From Diphasiastrum complanatum (taxonomy: Eukaryota; Streptophyta; Lycopodiopsida; Lycopodiales; Lycopodiaceae), in the NCBI GenBank assembly GCA_029204225.1, contig CM055092.1, positions 79,752,838 through 79,816,837 on the forward strand: a stretch of DNA of 64,000 nucleotides, read 5' to 3'. The notes below the pieces were generated by a model, which saw only the letters and a list, made by a program, of their open reading frames with translations, did no database searches and had not been told where the DNA came from. The position numbers and the translations under genes were made by a program. This document shows, in pieces, positions 47,210-57,004 of this stretch. The first letter of the stretch is position 1; the number at the start of each line of letters is the position of its first letter.

Positions 47210-47513
47210 TGCGTCAAAAAATAGGACTTGGAACTTGGTTGAGCTACCTGATGGTAAGACGCCTATCACTTGCAAATGGATATACAAGATCAAATATGGA
47301 GCTGATGGGCAACTCAACAAATACAAAGCACGGTTGGTTACGAGAGGATTTGAGCAGCAGGAAGGTATTGATTTTGAGGAAACCTTTGCACCCGTAGCTA
47401 AGATGGTAACTATACGTTCTGTCATTGCTATTTCTGCTTTCTATGGTTGGAAGATCCAGCAAATGGATGTTAAATCTGCTTTTCTTAATGGAGTGCTGGA
47501 TGAAGTCGCATGC
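47210..47513 (+). pseudogene. Copia reverse-transcriptase fragment
   Basis: The frame reads VELPDGKTPITCKWIYKIKY, GADGQLNKYKARLVTRGFEQ, GIDFEETFAPVAKM and QMDVKSAFLNGVLDE, then departs into hAT-type sequence. Only about 100 residues of the palm domain are present. No LTR or target duplication was found at its edges. Confidence 0.85.
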
Positions 47514-47952
47514 CTACAAGACCCTAAACCCTAAAAAACACGTGATTTGGGCATGCCATTGAAAACTTTCTCTACAAGCGATAACAGCCGAAACTAATAG
47601 CAAAAGCATGTTTGTGGGCAGGATGAAACACGGTTTAGCCTGAATCTGCACCTCAATCAGATGACTATATGACAATTTACAAAAAGAGCCAAAAACACAT
47701 GGAAAAGGGGCATGAGATTCACATCTTTTGCTACAAGCAATAATGGGCAAATTAACAACACAAGCATGTTTGTGGGGTTCAATATAGATGAATTGAAATT
47801 AAAAACCATCTCATTACGTTGCCTATAGCTCATTCCATGAGCTTCCAAGATGTGACTGTTTTGGAGAGAAACGCCATTGCCTCGTTGCTGCCACCGTGTT
47901 GATCACACACTGAACATTGCTCCAAGATGGCTACAATCCACCATCACCCTCT

Positions 47953-48407
47953 TGTAGGAAATCAAAGTGCCAAGATCCTTCTAACATTCAATCTCCATAT
48001 ACAAGAAGAAAAAGAGGAAGAAGAAGAAGAAGAGGGAGAGGGTTAGGCGCCCTCAAGGAGAGAGAAAGTAGTAGCAATGCTTGAAAGGGAATGAATTACA
48101 AATGAACACTGGGTACATATAAATAGGCCTTCCAAGGGCCTAGACTCTTCCAAACCCTAAGTTCTAGAACCTTCCAAGACCCAGTACTAATTATAGGGCA
48201 CCCCCAAAAGTCAAGATAGGGTCCCTTAACATAATTAGACTTTACTTGGACCCGCGAATTACTACTGGACCAAAATTGGGTCCAACTCAACTAAAACTGA
48301 CTTAACATGGTCTAAATAATAAACCTAACCCATGGTTACACAAGTCTCAACCTTTTGGGTCAAAGTAACCTATGGGAAACTAACATTATCATTTATTTCT
48401 TCTAACA
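47953..48407 (-). repeat. 3' LTR of the TR-GAG-like element
   Basis: 455 bp, about 98.5% identical to 50596-51050 by eye. It contains TACATATAAATAGGCC, a likely TATA-box region. Confidence 0.95.
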
Positions 48408-48593
48408 CCCTCCTTAAATGATAATGTAAAAAACATAACATGACATGACGTATGAAAAATTGCAACAAAAATGCAAAGTGTTGCATGCTGCCCAAAACTC
48501 CATGTAGCCGAAAAAGAAAAGATGTAGCTTGCTGTCCAAGCTTAATGCCGCCAAAAAAAACTTCAGCTTGAAGTAATCGAAGTAGCCAAAATC

Positions 48594-49757
48594 TCAGCCC
48601 CAATCATGCCCGATGTAGAAGAGATGTAGAATACGAATTGCAGTAGCATTAAGTCGAAGAGTGAAGACAAGCATGCTCCATCCAAAGTAGGTAACCAGAA
48701 AACCAGCCACAAGCCGAAATATGGATTTGCAATCCATCAATGGTTCCCACATGATTCCATAAGTCTTCTTACCACAAGAAACATAAAGAAGAGTATGATA
48801 CTCTTTTACCATCACATCCTCCCGAATCTTACTATCAATGATCTGCTCACCAACACTAGGTAAGACAACACCGTCATCATAAGAAGTACGCATCAAAACA
48901 TGAAAATCAGCATAAGGTACTGATTTTGGTGAGGCATGTGTGTTTCCTCCAAGGTAAAAAGATGCTTTGCTATCCCGCAAAGACTCGGACAACCAACAAG
49001 AGGCTGTAGCAGGCTGTCCAACAGCCACAAAATCACCAACACTTTGCTCTCCAAAGTGTTCCAAATGTGGACCTTGCTGTCCAAAAACCTTCCGCAGGCC
49101 GTTCCCGATGCATAATAGGATGCTCACGATGTAACATAGATTGAAAATGATCAATAAGCCATGGCTGAATCTGGTGTCCACCATCTTCAAGAAAAAAACC
49201 AACAACTTGCCACTTTGAACACTCAAAAAATCCAGCAACACGCCACTTTGAACCAATGTACTAATTGACATGATTTTTTCCCCTCCTCCATTAGTACAAA
49301 ATGGCTTCAAAGAATGCTTGATTTTAGCCTTTTCCAAAACATTATCTTGAGAAGCTTGCTCATAGAGTTCTTCACTAATGCATCCATCATTTGCAACAAA
49401 TGGCTCAAGAGAAGAAGAATGTTTTACCATACCAACATTCCGATGCAAACTTGTACTTGTAGAAAGACAATGATCAAACTTTGCATGACTTTGCTCTTCT
49501 ATCTTCAAAGAGGATGAAGTAGAGAGGAGAAAGCATGATGATGAATCCTTTATTCGGTACATCTTTAAAAGTGTTTCCCAAGCACTTTTAGAGGTCTTGC
49601 AAAATCTCAAATGATATAAGATAGATCTTGTTACCGATAAAATCTTGATCATCACGTCGATGCAAAATCTCAGCTTGCAACTCCATGAAGAATAGTTGGT
49701 GCCATCCAACATATCTTCACCTGAACAAGTACGAATCGCTCCCAAATCTCTTGCCAT
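48594..49757 (-). CDS. Gag-like ORF of the TR-GAG-like element (387 codons)
   Basis: The protein opens MARDLGAIRTCSGEDMLDGT, continuing NYSSWSCKLRFCIDVMIKIL, the pattern (L)xGxNYxxWxxxM in the first 60 residues of copia gags. SKSAWETLLKMYRIKDSSSC then resembles the UBN2 helix AWxxLxxxYxxxxxxR. After about residue 95 the similarity ends. The rest is unrecognised, with a hydrophobic stretch (LLIIFNLCYIVSILLCIGNG, about residues 200-220) and no zinc knuckle. The frame is open throughout. It may serve in particle packaging by a related autonomous copia, or it may be a fortuitous frame beyond the gag start. Confidence 0.6.
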   Translation of the reverse strand: MARDLGAIRTCSGEDMLDGTNYSSWSCKLRFCIDVMIKILSVTRSILYHLRFCKTSKSAWETLLKMYRIKDSSSCFLLSTSSSLKIEEQSHAKFDHCLSTSTSLHRNVGMVKHSSSLEPFVANDGCISEELYEQASQDNVLEKAKIKHSLKPFCTNGGGEKIMSISTLVQSGVLLDFLSVQSGKLLVFFLKMVDTRFSHGLLIIFNLCYIVSILLCIGNGLRKVFGQQGPHLEHFGEQSVGDFVAVGQPATASCWLSESLRDSKASFYLGGNTHASPKSVPYADFHVLMRTSYDDGVVLPSVGEQIIDSKIREDVMVKEYHTLLYVSCGKKTYGIMWEPLMDCKSIFRLVAGFLVTYFGWSMLVFTLRLNATAIRILHLFYIGHDWG

Positions 49758-50582
49758 AAGAACCAGCCAAGAAGATAAACTTTTTCAAACCCTAAATGTG
49801 CCCTAAAAGACACAAAAATCAACAAGTATCAAATCCGACAAATCAGCACCGGAATGTGTCGAAACCACACATTAGATGGATGTAGGAACTCGCCCTCCTA
49901 CAAGCCTTGTGTGCTGAAAATTTCAGCCTGAAATTGCATTACAATCTCAAAAACCAGCAAGCAAAGAATTAGGTTAGCCTCCAACAAAGCTTTTTTCGAA
50001 CCCTTCTTTCTTGTCAAAAAGTGTGAACAATACACACACGGATAGGGCTGTTGCAACACCTTACAAATGGTAATATGCTGTCCAATTTTCAGCCTCGGAA
50101 TGTGATCGGATCATCACAAAAAAATTAGCGCCTTCTTCCACACCTGGAAACAAGCAAAAAGAAGCGGATCTTCACTTTGTAAAATCAGCAAAGGTGCTGA
50201 TTTTTTAGCCAAATCAGAAGAGTAGAAATTGCTTGTAGATGGGCGCCCTCCTGCAAAGGAGCAAATCTGAAAAATAGGGCAACAACGGACCAACGGAAGT
50301 AGGATAAACCTACACGGATGTGGGCGACCTAAAAGAAGCCCCGAAGAAGATAATTAATGGCGCCTTCTTGCAACCTGAAAAATCAGCAAACAACAACCTG
50401 ATTTTTGGGCTCCCAAAATCCTGTTATCTTCCTTGATGTGTGGCGCCCTCCTGCAAAACGGAAAAGAGTCAAAAAACGGATCTTCACTCCAAAAAATCAG
50501 CAAAGTTGCTGAATTTTTGTGATCCCTAAGTGAAGACGATCTTTTTTGGTAGGGCGCCCTAAATCAAGCATAGAAGATCCAT

Positions 50583-50595
50583 GGCTCTGATACCA
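50583..50595 (-). promoter_or_regulatory. Primer-binding site, initiator tRNA-Met
   Basis: The minus-strand TGGTATCAGAGCC directly abuts the LTR. Confidence 0.93.
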
Positions 50596-51050
50596 TGTAG
50601 GAAATCAAAGTGCCAAGATCCTTCTAACATTCAATCTCCATATACAAGAAGAAAAAGAGGAAGAAGAAGAAGAAGAGGGAGAGGGTTAGGCGCCCTCAAG
50701 GAGAGAGGAAGTAGTAGCAATGCTTGAAAGGGAATGAATTACAAATGAACACTGGGTACATATAAATAGGCCTTCCAAGGGCCTAGACTCTTCCAAACCC
50801 TAAGTTCTAGAACCTTCCAAGACCCAGTACTAATTATAGGGCACCCCCAAAAGTCAAGATAGGGTCCCTTAACATAATTAGACTTTACTTGGACCCACAA
50901 ATTACTATTGGACCAAAATTGGGTCCAACTCAACTAAAACTGACTTAACATGGTCTAAATAATAAACCTAACCCATGGTTACACAAGTCTCACCCTTTTG
51001 GGTCAAAGTAACCTATGGAAAACTAACATTATCATTTATTACTTCTAACA
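50596..51050 (-). repeat. 5' LTR of the TR-GAG-like element
   Basis: 455 bp. It is the partner of 47953-48407. Confidence 0.95.
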
Positions 51051-51094
51051 CCTCTCACCATCACCATCTCTCTCTATCACACTCCAAGAAAGCA

Positions 51095-51256
51095 AAATTT
51101 TTTTTATGTGGGCCGTGAGCTGCCTGCTCGCGGCCCACATAAAAAAATTTCCATTTTTTTTGCACGTTCCGGGACCGCGTTTCTAGCCTTGGAACACTGG
51201 CGTTCCGGATCGTCCGATCCGGAACGTGCTTGCAGTGGATCGCGATCCACTGCAAG
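51095..51256. repeat. Subterminal palindromes at the right end of hAT-1
   Basis: Three inverted repeats follow each other. The first is a hairpin with a stem of about 25 bp (51095-51120 with 51126-51150, core ATGTGGGCC/GGCCCACAT). The second is CGTTCCGGATCG with its complement (51201-51226). The third is a perfect 28-bp palindrome centred on ATCGCGAT (51229-51256). They end 4 bp before the element terminus. Confidence 0.9.
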
Positions 51257-51649
51257 TCTGGTAAGAACTATTGTTATTACCAAATATTACCTAGATGACC
51301 ATGAAGTAAGTTTACGTTTTGCTCTAGTCAATAAGGACAATCATGCAGTGGCCATGATAACACTTGTTATTCTTTTTCGTATCAGCTATCAAAATCTAGT
51401 AGACCAAGAAAACAATGCTTATTGGTTGACGGCTCCTTAACCTCACCTCAAGATCTGGAGTACTTAACTCAAGTCTCAAACTCACACGGATGCACATTGA
51501 TATACAAAAAAAACACACTAGTCACCATCTTCTAAATTGTCAACAATGATTCTCACTGTACAGATTATCCCCGAAGAACCTTCTAGCTTAATCATTTGAA
51601 CTTCTACTTATGAAACTCTTGCTAATTATTTTACTGGCAGTTTGATGAG

Positions 51650-52699
51650 GTGGCAGCGCTGCCTGCCACGCAGGCAGCGCTTCCTGCTGACTTGGCACCC
51701 TCCCCTGCTGAAGTGGTGCCCTCCCTTGCCACGTCCCCTGCTGAGATGGCAGCTGATGCGGACCTTGCTGTGGCTGTTGCCTGTGTGGCAGCCGTACCTG
51801 CTGTACCTGCAGCTGCTGTACCGGATGTACCTGCAACTGCACCTGCGGCTGAATCTGCGGCGGTAGTTCAATCTGCTCCTACGCTCCATGCCGGCTCTTT
51901 CTCTGAGTCCATCCTCCCCACACCGATCAGCACTAACTCCTCACTCCTCAAGGTACCACTACCCACAGCAAACATCCCATATATGCCCTCTAAATCGATT
52001 GAACTTTTTTCCTCTTGGCAAATTGACCAAATCAAGGCAGATTTTCAGATTTTGTGGCAAGAAATCTCACAGCTGAAAGGAATGGTTGCCTCTCTGCTCA
52101 ACGACAAGAATATGTTGCAGTCTAAAGTTGCATCACTCGAACAATCCATCGGAACCAAGCAAGCTGCAGTTTCGGAGTCCACCACCAATATGCTAAGAGA
52201 GCTAGAAACCAATATTGAGAAACAGCAAGAAGAGGCCCTCTCTTGGGCATCCGTTTTAAAAAAGGGCACCAAACCAAGCGCGCCTATCTCCTCGGTTATC
52301 TCAACCACCATATCGGAAGAGAAATTTCGAGACCAAAAAGCCCACAACATTAGAGTTCGCGGGATTCCGGATACACAGGATGCCTTGGCTGAAGCCAAAC
52401 GCTTTCTCGACACCACTCTCGGGCACAGGACAGATGGACTAGATACCGCATGGAGGACCACTCGAGATGCAACCACACTCATTATCCGTTTCACCTCTCT
52501 AGAGGGTCGTCGAGATGCTTTGCGATGCAGAGCTAAGTTACGTGGCACCACTATCTATATGGACGATGACCTTACATATATCCAGGTGGAGGAGAGGCGT
52601 AAGGCCTTTCAGGTAGCCCGTGAGTCTGGCAGACGAGTCATTTATCGCGATCGACGAGTGTGCTTTCTTGATAGCGCTCCTAGCAGCTCCCAGTGCTAG
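51650..52699 (+). CDS. LINE ORF1 protein (349 codons)
   Basis: The protein has an Ala/Pro-rich N-terminus (about residues 1-85). A predicted coiled coil follows (IDQIKADFQILWQEISQLKG ... LLNDKNMLQSKVASLEQSIG, about 125-190). The C-terminal domain fits the L1 ORF1 RRM-like fold: HNIRVRGIPDT, W-TTRDATTLIIRFTSLEGR, RGTTIYMDDDLTYIQVEERR, then VARESGRRVIYRDRRVCFL. It would bind the LINE RNA and form trimers. The frame is open from the first ATG to a stop. The first ATG may not be the true start, because the ORF is open upstream for a few codons only. Confidence 0.8.
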   Translation: MAALPATQAALPADLAPSPAEVVPSLATSPAEMAADADLAVAVACVAAVPAVPAAAVPDVPATAPAAESAAVVQSAPTLHAGSFSESILPTPISTNSSLLKVPLPTANIPYMPSKSIELFSSWQIDQIKADFQILWQEISQLKGMVASLLNDKNMLQSKVASLEQSIGTKQAAVSESTTNMLRELETNIEKQQEEALSWASVLKKGTKPSAPISSVISTTISEEKFRDQKAHNIRVRGIPDTQDALAEAKRFLDTTLGHRTDGLDTAWRTTRDATTLIIRFTSLEGRRDALRCRAKLRGTTIYMDDDLTYIQVEERRKAFQVARESGRRVIYRDRRVCFLDSAPSSSQC

Positions 52700-52739
52700 G
52701 TATTTGGGGTCCCCGGGTTCGGGAGTGCCCCGGGGCCCC

Positions 52740-53580
52740 ATCCACACCATCTCCGGATTGGAGTATGGAACTGCGATGGTATACACTCATCTTCCATAGC
52801 TGTTGATCTGATTGATTTCATCGCTGGCAGAGATCTATTATTTTTTATGGAGACTCACGAGAGTCAGGAGAGAGGATTACCTATTTTTCCAAGATACAGA
52901 TGAGATTCCATATTCAGGCCTGAGACTAGATCAGCTAGTGGTCGGGGATCCGGAGGGGTTGCATGCCTATACAAAGAGTCTCTTCACTCGAGCATCGAGT
53001 TCATCAGACATGACGAGCATGCACGCTATATCTGGATTCGTACTGTTGGACAGGACATTGGTTTGGACAGGGACCTCTTTGTGGCAGCTTGTTACTTTCC
53101 TCCAGAGTTTTCATCCTTTGCAGAGGGCACAGGTTCACCATACCTTGATTTGTCACCTGATATTATCAGATTTGCAGAGCGAGGGCATATTTTCCTCACT
53201 GGGGATTTTAATGCTCGAACCTCCTCACGACAGTCCGAGTTTTATGACATCACCGACCAGCTCCGCATTCATGCTCTTGACAGCGACGAGGTGGGAGTTA
53301 CCAGGGTTTTAGAGGCCAGCTTGGGACCTATTACCCCCTATGGTGAGCATTTGTTGCAGTTTGGAGAGGCACATGAGTTAGCCATTTACAATGGCCTAAC
53401 TTGCTGGCCAGATTCCGGCAGTTATACTTGTCATCCTCATAGTGGCGGACATAGCGTTGTGGACTATCTCATGGGATCACCATCCTCCATACCTCTCATC
53501 TCTGATTTTCACATCTCCCCCACCACTCTCTCTGATCACTCCTTTCTCTCCTTTGCTATCGGCCGCCTCCCACCCCCTTA
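52740..53580 (+). pseudogene. LINE ORF2 endonuclease domain
   Basis: The apurinic-type endonuclease motifs are all visible: WNCDG near 52765, LLFFMETHES with the catalytic Glu near 52835, a strand VAACYFPPEF, LTGDFNAR near 53195, SVVDYLMGS near 53455, and LSDHSFLSF near 53530. At least one frame change lies between about 52900 and 53060, so the ORF2 product is broken although the catalytic residues remain. Confidence 0.85.
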
Positions 53581-54212
53581 GTTATCCTCACATCCCCTTC
53601 TTACCCGGGCACCCAGGTATACATTCAGCTCTTTATACGCACCAGTCTATCAGGAAATTCTTACTTCCCTACTCCATTCCTTTCCGCACGATAGTACACT
53701 CGAGACTCAAGCAACTTTCCTTAGCACCTCTCTTCATGCTACTGCTTCTCTAGCTTTTCCATCTAAGGCCCATAAAGGCAAACACACACGTCGCTCGTCG
53801 CTACGCCCTCCACACCCTCCATGGTATGATACCGAGTGTCGCTCTCTTCAGAGCACGGTTGGAATACGGATGTTGATGCCAGAAGGGCTCTCACCATATT
53901 CGCCAATAAATATTTCAACTGCCCCGCAGTCATGAACCTCACCTGCTTCGCTCTGCTCGACGTTCTTACCGTCGCACACTTCGTCGGAAAAAGCGTGCTT
54001 ATGATGACTCTGAAGGAAAACGCCTCGTTGACCTTCTCTTCAGTTCTTCTTCAAGCGCCTTTTGAGGTGAGTTTATCCCTCCTACTCCACCACCTCTCCT
54101 GGAAGACCTTCGCATATGGACCGACTACGCTACCAGTCTATATACCATACCTACTGACGCACCTATCTCTATCTCCCCTCGTCCCTCTGAGTTCACCTTC
54201 TTCACCGCTGAC

Positions 54213-55346
54213 ATGGTACTTGCGGCCATCAAGAAAATGAAATCCCATAAAGCAAGAGACATTGAAGACCTTGAGTCTGAACTCCTAATCCATGCTACTG
54301 ACCTCCTTGCTCCCACACTAGCCAGTCTCCTCAATTCCGCCGTTGTCTCTAGCTTCCCTTCATCCTGGTGCACCAACATTATCCATCCTATCCATACAAA
54401 TGGTGATCCCATGATTCCTGGTAACTACCGCACTATCATGATCGGACATGTCCTCACTAAGCTTTATGGTACCATACTCCAGTCTGCAGTAAGCTCAGAG
54501 GCGGAATCAAGGAGATTACATGCATTGGGACAGGCAAGTTTCCGGCCTCATTACTCTACCACTGACCATATTTTCACACTTAGAGCCTTGATTGAGGAAG
54601 CTAAGCACAGGAAAGAAAGGGTTTACTGCTGTTTTGTGGACTTCAGGAAAGCCTTTGATTCTATACCACGCTCCCTACTCATTCAGAGACTTCGGGATCT
54701 TGGTTTCTCCACGGATATTGTTCTGGCAGTGATGGCTCTTTATGAGAAGGTCTTGGGATGCTTCCGACATGGTAGTGGTATCTCTGATCACATTTGGAAC
54801 ACGATTGGGGTGAAACATGGATGCTCTCTTTCGCCGGTTCTTTTTGGATTGTACATTGATGAGTTAGGGCGAGCCATCTCACAGTGCGGAGGAGCTGGCT
54901 GTAGACTTGGCACCATCTTGATTGCTATTCTCTTGTATGCAGATGATGTGGTACTAGTATCCACGACCAGAGAGGGATTACAGAGGCAGCTAGATTGTTC
55001 ACAGGGTTTCTGTACCAGATGGGGATTGGGGGTGAGCACTGCGAAGACCAAGGTTATGGTCTTCAACACTTCTCGAGCCTTCATGCAGCGCCAGGAGCTC
55101 ATGCTTGATGGACGGGCTTTAGAGGTAGTTTCCTCGTATACATATCTGGGGATACTCTTTTCTGGTCCTACTTTCAGCATGCGACAAGCAGCCACCACTC
55201 GACTTGGGAAAAGGGGCATTCCTTTCTTGTTCAGCTTGAGCGGTTCTGCTCCAGGAAGTCCATCAGAGATGCTCGTAGTAAGTGCAGACTTTTTGACACT
55301 ATTGTCACTCCCACAGCCTTGTATGCAGCAGAGACATGATGTATAG
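54213..55346 (+). pseudogene. LINE ORF2 reverse-transcriptase domain
   Basis: The 377-codon open frame has the LINE RT blocks in order: AAIKKMKSHKARDIEDLESE, PGNYRTIMI, LGQASFRPHYSTTDHIFTLR, VYCCFVDFRKAFDSIPR, GVKHGCSLSPVLFGLYIDEL, ILLYADDVVLVSTTREGLQ and FCTRWGLGVSTAKTKVMVFN. YADD is intact. GVKHGCSLSP replaces the more usual (V/R)QGCPLSP. It is separated from the endonuclease frame by about 600 bp containing stops, and its frame is lost after 55260, so ORF2 is not intact. Confidence 0.9.
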
Positions 55347-55807
55347 GTCTGCCATCATCACACTGGGCCAGCATTTCACGATTACAGACCACCATACTAG
55401 CTCGTATGATTCGGGCGAAGTCCTCGGTTCCGCACGAGATTCTTCTTGCAGAGTTTGCCGTTCCACCCATTCAGATAGCTGCAGCTTTCCAGCTCATCAC
55501 ATATATTCAGAGAGTTCAGGATCTACCAGATGCAGACACGAGGTATACACGGGCCTCGCTTGCCTCCTCACACTTCCTTCATGACTAGGGCTACCGACTG
55601 TCGTGGTTCTCACAGGCATCCCATTTCCTCCTTGATTCATTTGGCATATCCATCACAGAGCTCCCCTCAGGCACCCCCCAGTATATCAGGCGCTTCTTAT
55701 ATAGAGCATACCTCGACCGTACTTGGAGGCGACAGCTGGGGGTTAAACCCGCCTATTACTAGACTCGATTCATTGAGCTTGACATAGTAGGGTTCCCAAA
55801 CTCGGGA

Positions 55808-56101
55808 TTGTCACACAGCCTCAAATTTACATTGGGACAGCTCCGCGTATCATCACATCAGTTGGCTATTGAGACTGGGAGATTCCAGGGTACTCGGAGA
55901 GAGGAGCGGATTTGTCAGTTTTGTTCCCTGGATGAGGTGGAGTCAGAGGAGCACTGCATCTTTAGATGCCCGGTGTATTACGAGATTAGAGGGAGATATC
56001 ATTGTCTGTTTCGTGATTTGCCTGTCACCCTATGCTCCCTCCTAGCCTATGAGGACTCTCGATGCTCCGCACTCATGATACGAGAGATGTTTATTCTATG
56101 A
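55808..56101 (+). pseudogene. LINE ORF2 C-terminal zinc-binding region
   Basis: The frame reads LKFTLGQLRVSSHQLAIETG, RERICQFCSLDEVESEEHCI and FRCPVYYEIRGRY, and ends at a stop. The spacing CxxC-(about 10)-EHxxFxCPxY is the zinc motif that follows the reverse transcriptase in many plant LINEs. Relics of the same domain occur at 33275-33713. Confidence 0.85.
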
Positions 56102-56763
56102 CAAGGCCTATGTCAGACAACCCAGCGGAGTCATATTTCTCAGCCGCAGATCACTTCTCTCTTCTCCAGGAGAAGAGGACGAGAATTAGTATCTGATGAG
56201 GATGAGGATGATGGAGACTTACATGCCCACCGAGATCAGAGACAGTGTTCCACTCATACTCATGTTGCTGCACGAGCTACCCGACTTATCATGAGGAGAC
56301 CTCATCTTCCTAGACGACGTCATCGACCACCAGCAGTCCTTCATGCTGCATCCCGTATTACATCCTTTTATGGCATCAGCGAGACAGGGTTGGATGATAG
56401 TGTCATACCGTATTCATGACAATTAGCAGTATATATGCTCCCACATGTTTCATATATCATCGCATCCTTTTCAGTTTCAGCTTTCAGTTTCAGATCATAG
56501 CAGTTAGATTTGTATTTCTGTTATAGTCTTGGAGACGTTTCATACGCTTGTACGGTTACCACATAGATGACATGTACATTTACTAGTCTTAGGCTTTCTT
56601 TCTTTCTTTCTCTCTCTCTCTTTCTCTCTCTCGTTATCTCTCTCAGATCCAACAAACTAAACAAAAATGCTGAATCATGCTAAGTGTTCTGAACCAATCA
56701 CCATACTGCATCGTCCTGAACTGTACTGAAGCATTTTTAACCATATGGAATCGTTTTTCAACC

Positions 56764-56886
<123 letters not shown>

Positions 56887-57004
56887 GAACAGTACGGAAT
56901 CGTTACACTGCTGTGAATAGGATCATCGTTATATATAATATCGGGCCACATGGCACCAAAATGGGGTACAATGATGTTCCATGAACATAATGAAAACTAC
57001 ACAA

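Larger units (their letters stand above)
47953..51050 (-). mobile_element. Complete non-autonomous LTR element (TR-GAG-like)
   Basis: Two 455-bp LTRs (47953-48407 and 50596-51050), both TGTAGG ... CTAACA on the + strand, differ at about seven positions by eye. The minus-strand primer site TGGTATCAGAGCC (50583-50595) touches the 5' LTR, and AAGGAGGG lies before the 3' LTR. The target duplication CCTCT is perfect (47948-47952 and 51051-51055). Apart from a gag-like ORF there is no protease, integrase or reverse transcriptase. It sits in hAT-1 and is the youngest-looking insertion here. Confidence 0.93.
38560..51260 (-). mobile_element. hAT-1 DNA transposon (12.7 kb with nested insertions)
   Basis: The left end reads CAGAGTTGCAG and the reverse complement of the right end reads CAGACTTGCAG, 10 of 11 bases alike. 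Both ends carry a subterminal CGTTCCGG inverted repeat. The 8-bp target duplication GTAAGAAC lies at 38552-38559 and 51261-51268. An 8-bp duplication with CA(G/T)xGTTGCA-type ends and a BED/DUF659 transposase define the hAT superfamily. Removing the recognised nested insertions leaves roughly 4.3 kb, close to the 4.8 kb of hAT-2. Transcription would run on the minus strand, antisense to VPS35. Confidence 0.93.
51600..56650 (+). mobile_element. LINE (L1-like) retrotransposon, nearly full length
   Basis: ORF1, apurinic endonuclease, reverse transcriptase and the C-terminal zinc region follow in order on the + strand. The 3' untranslated region ends in a pyrimidine tail built of TTTC and TC units (56596-56633) instead of a plain poly(A). 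The 5' end is uncertain, somewhere between 51300 and 51650, and no target duplication was found. Confidence 0.85.

Noticed and set aside
51520-51540. TAAATTGT before CAACAATG as a possible left target site of hAT-2 (right flank TAAATTGA)
   Set aside because: Seven of eight bases agree, but the following sequence does not match the hAT terminus. It is most likely coincidence.
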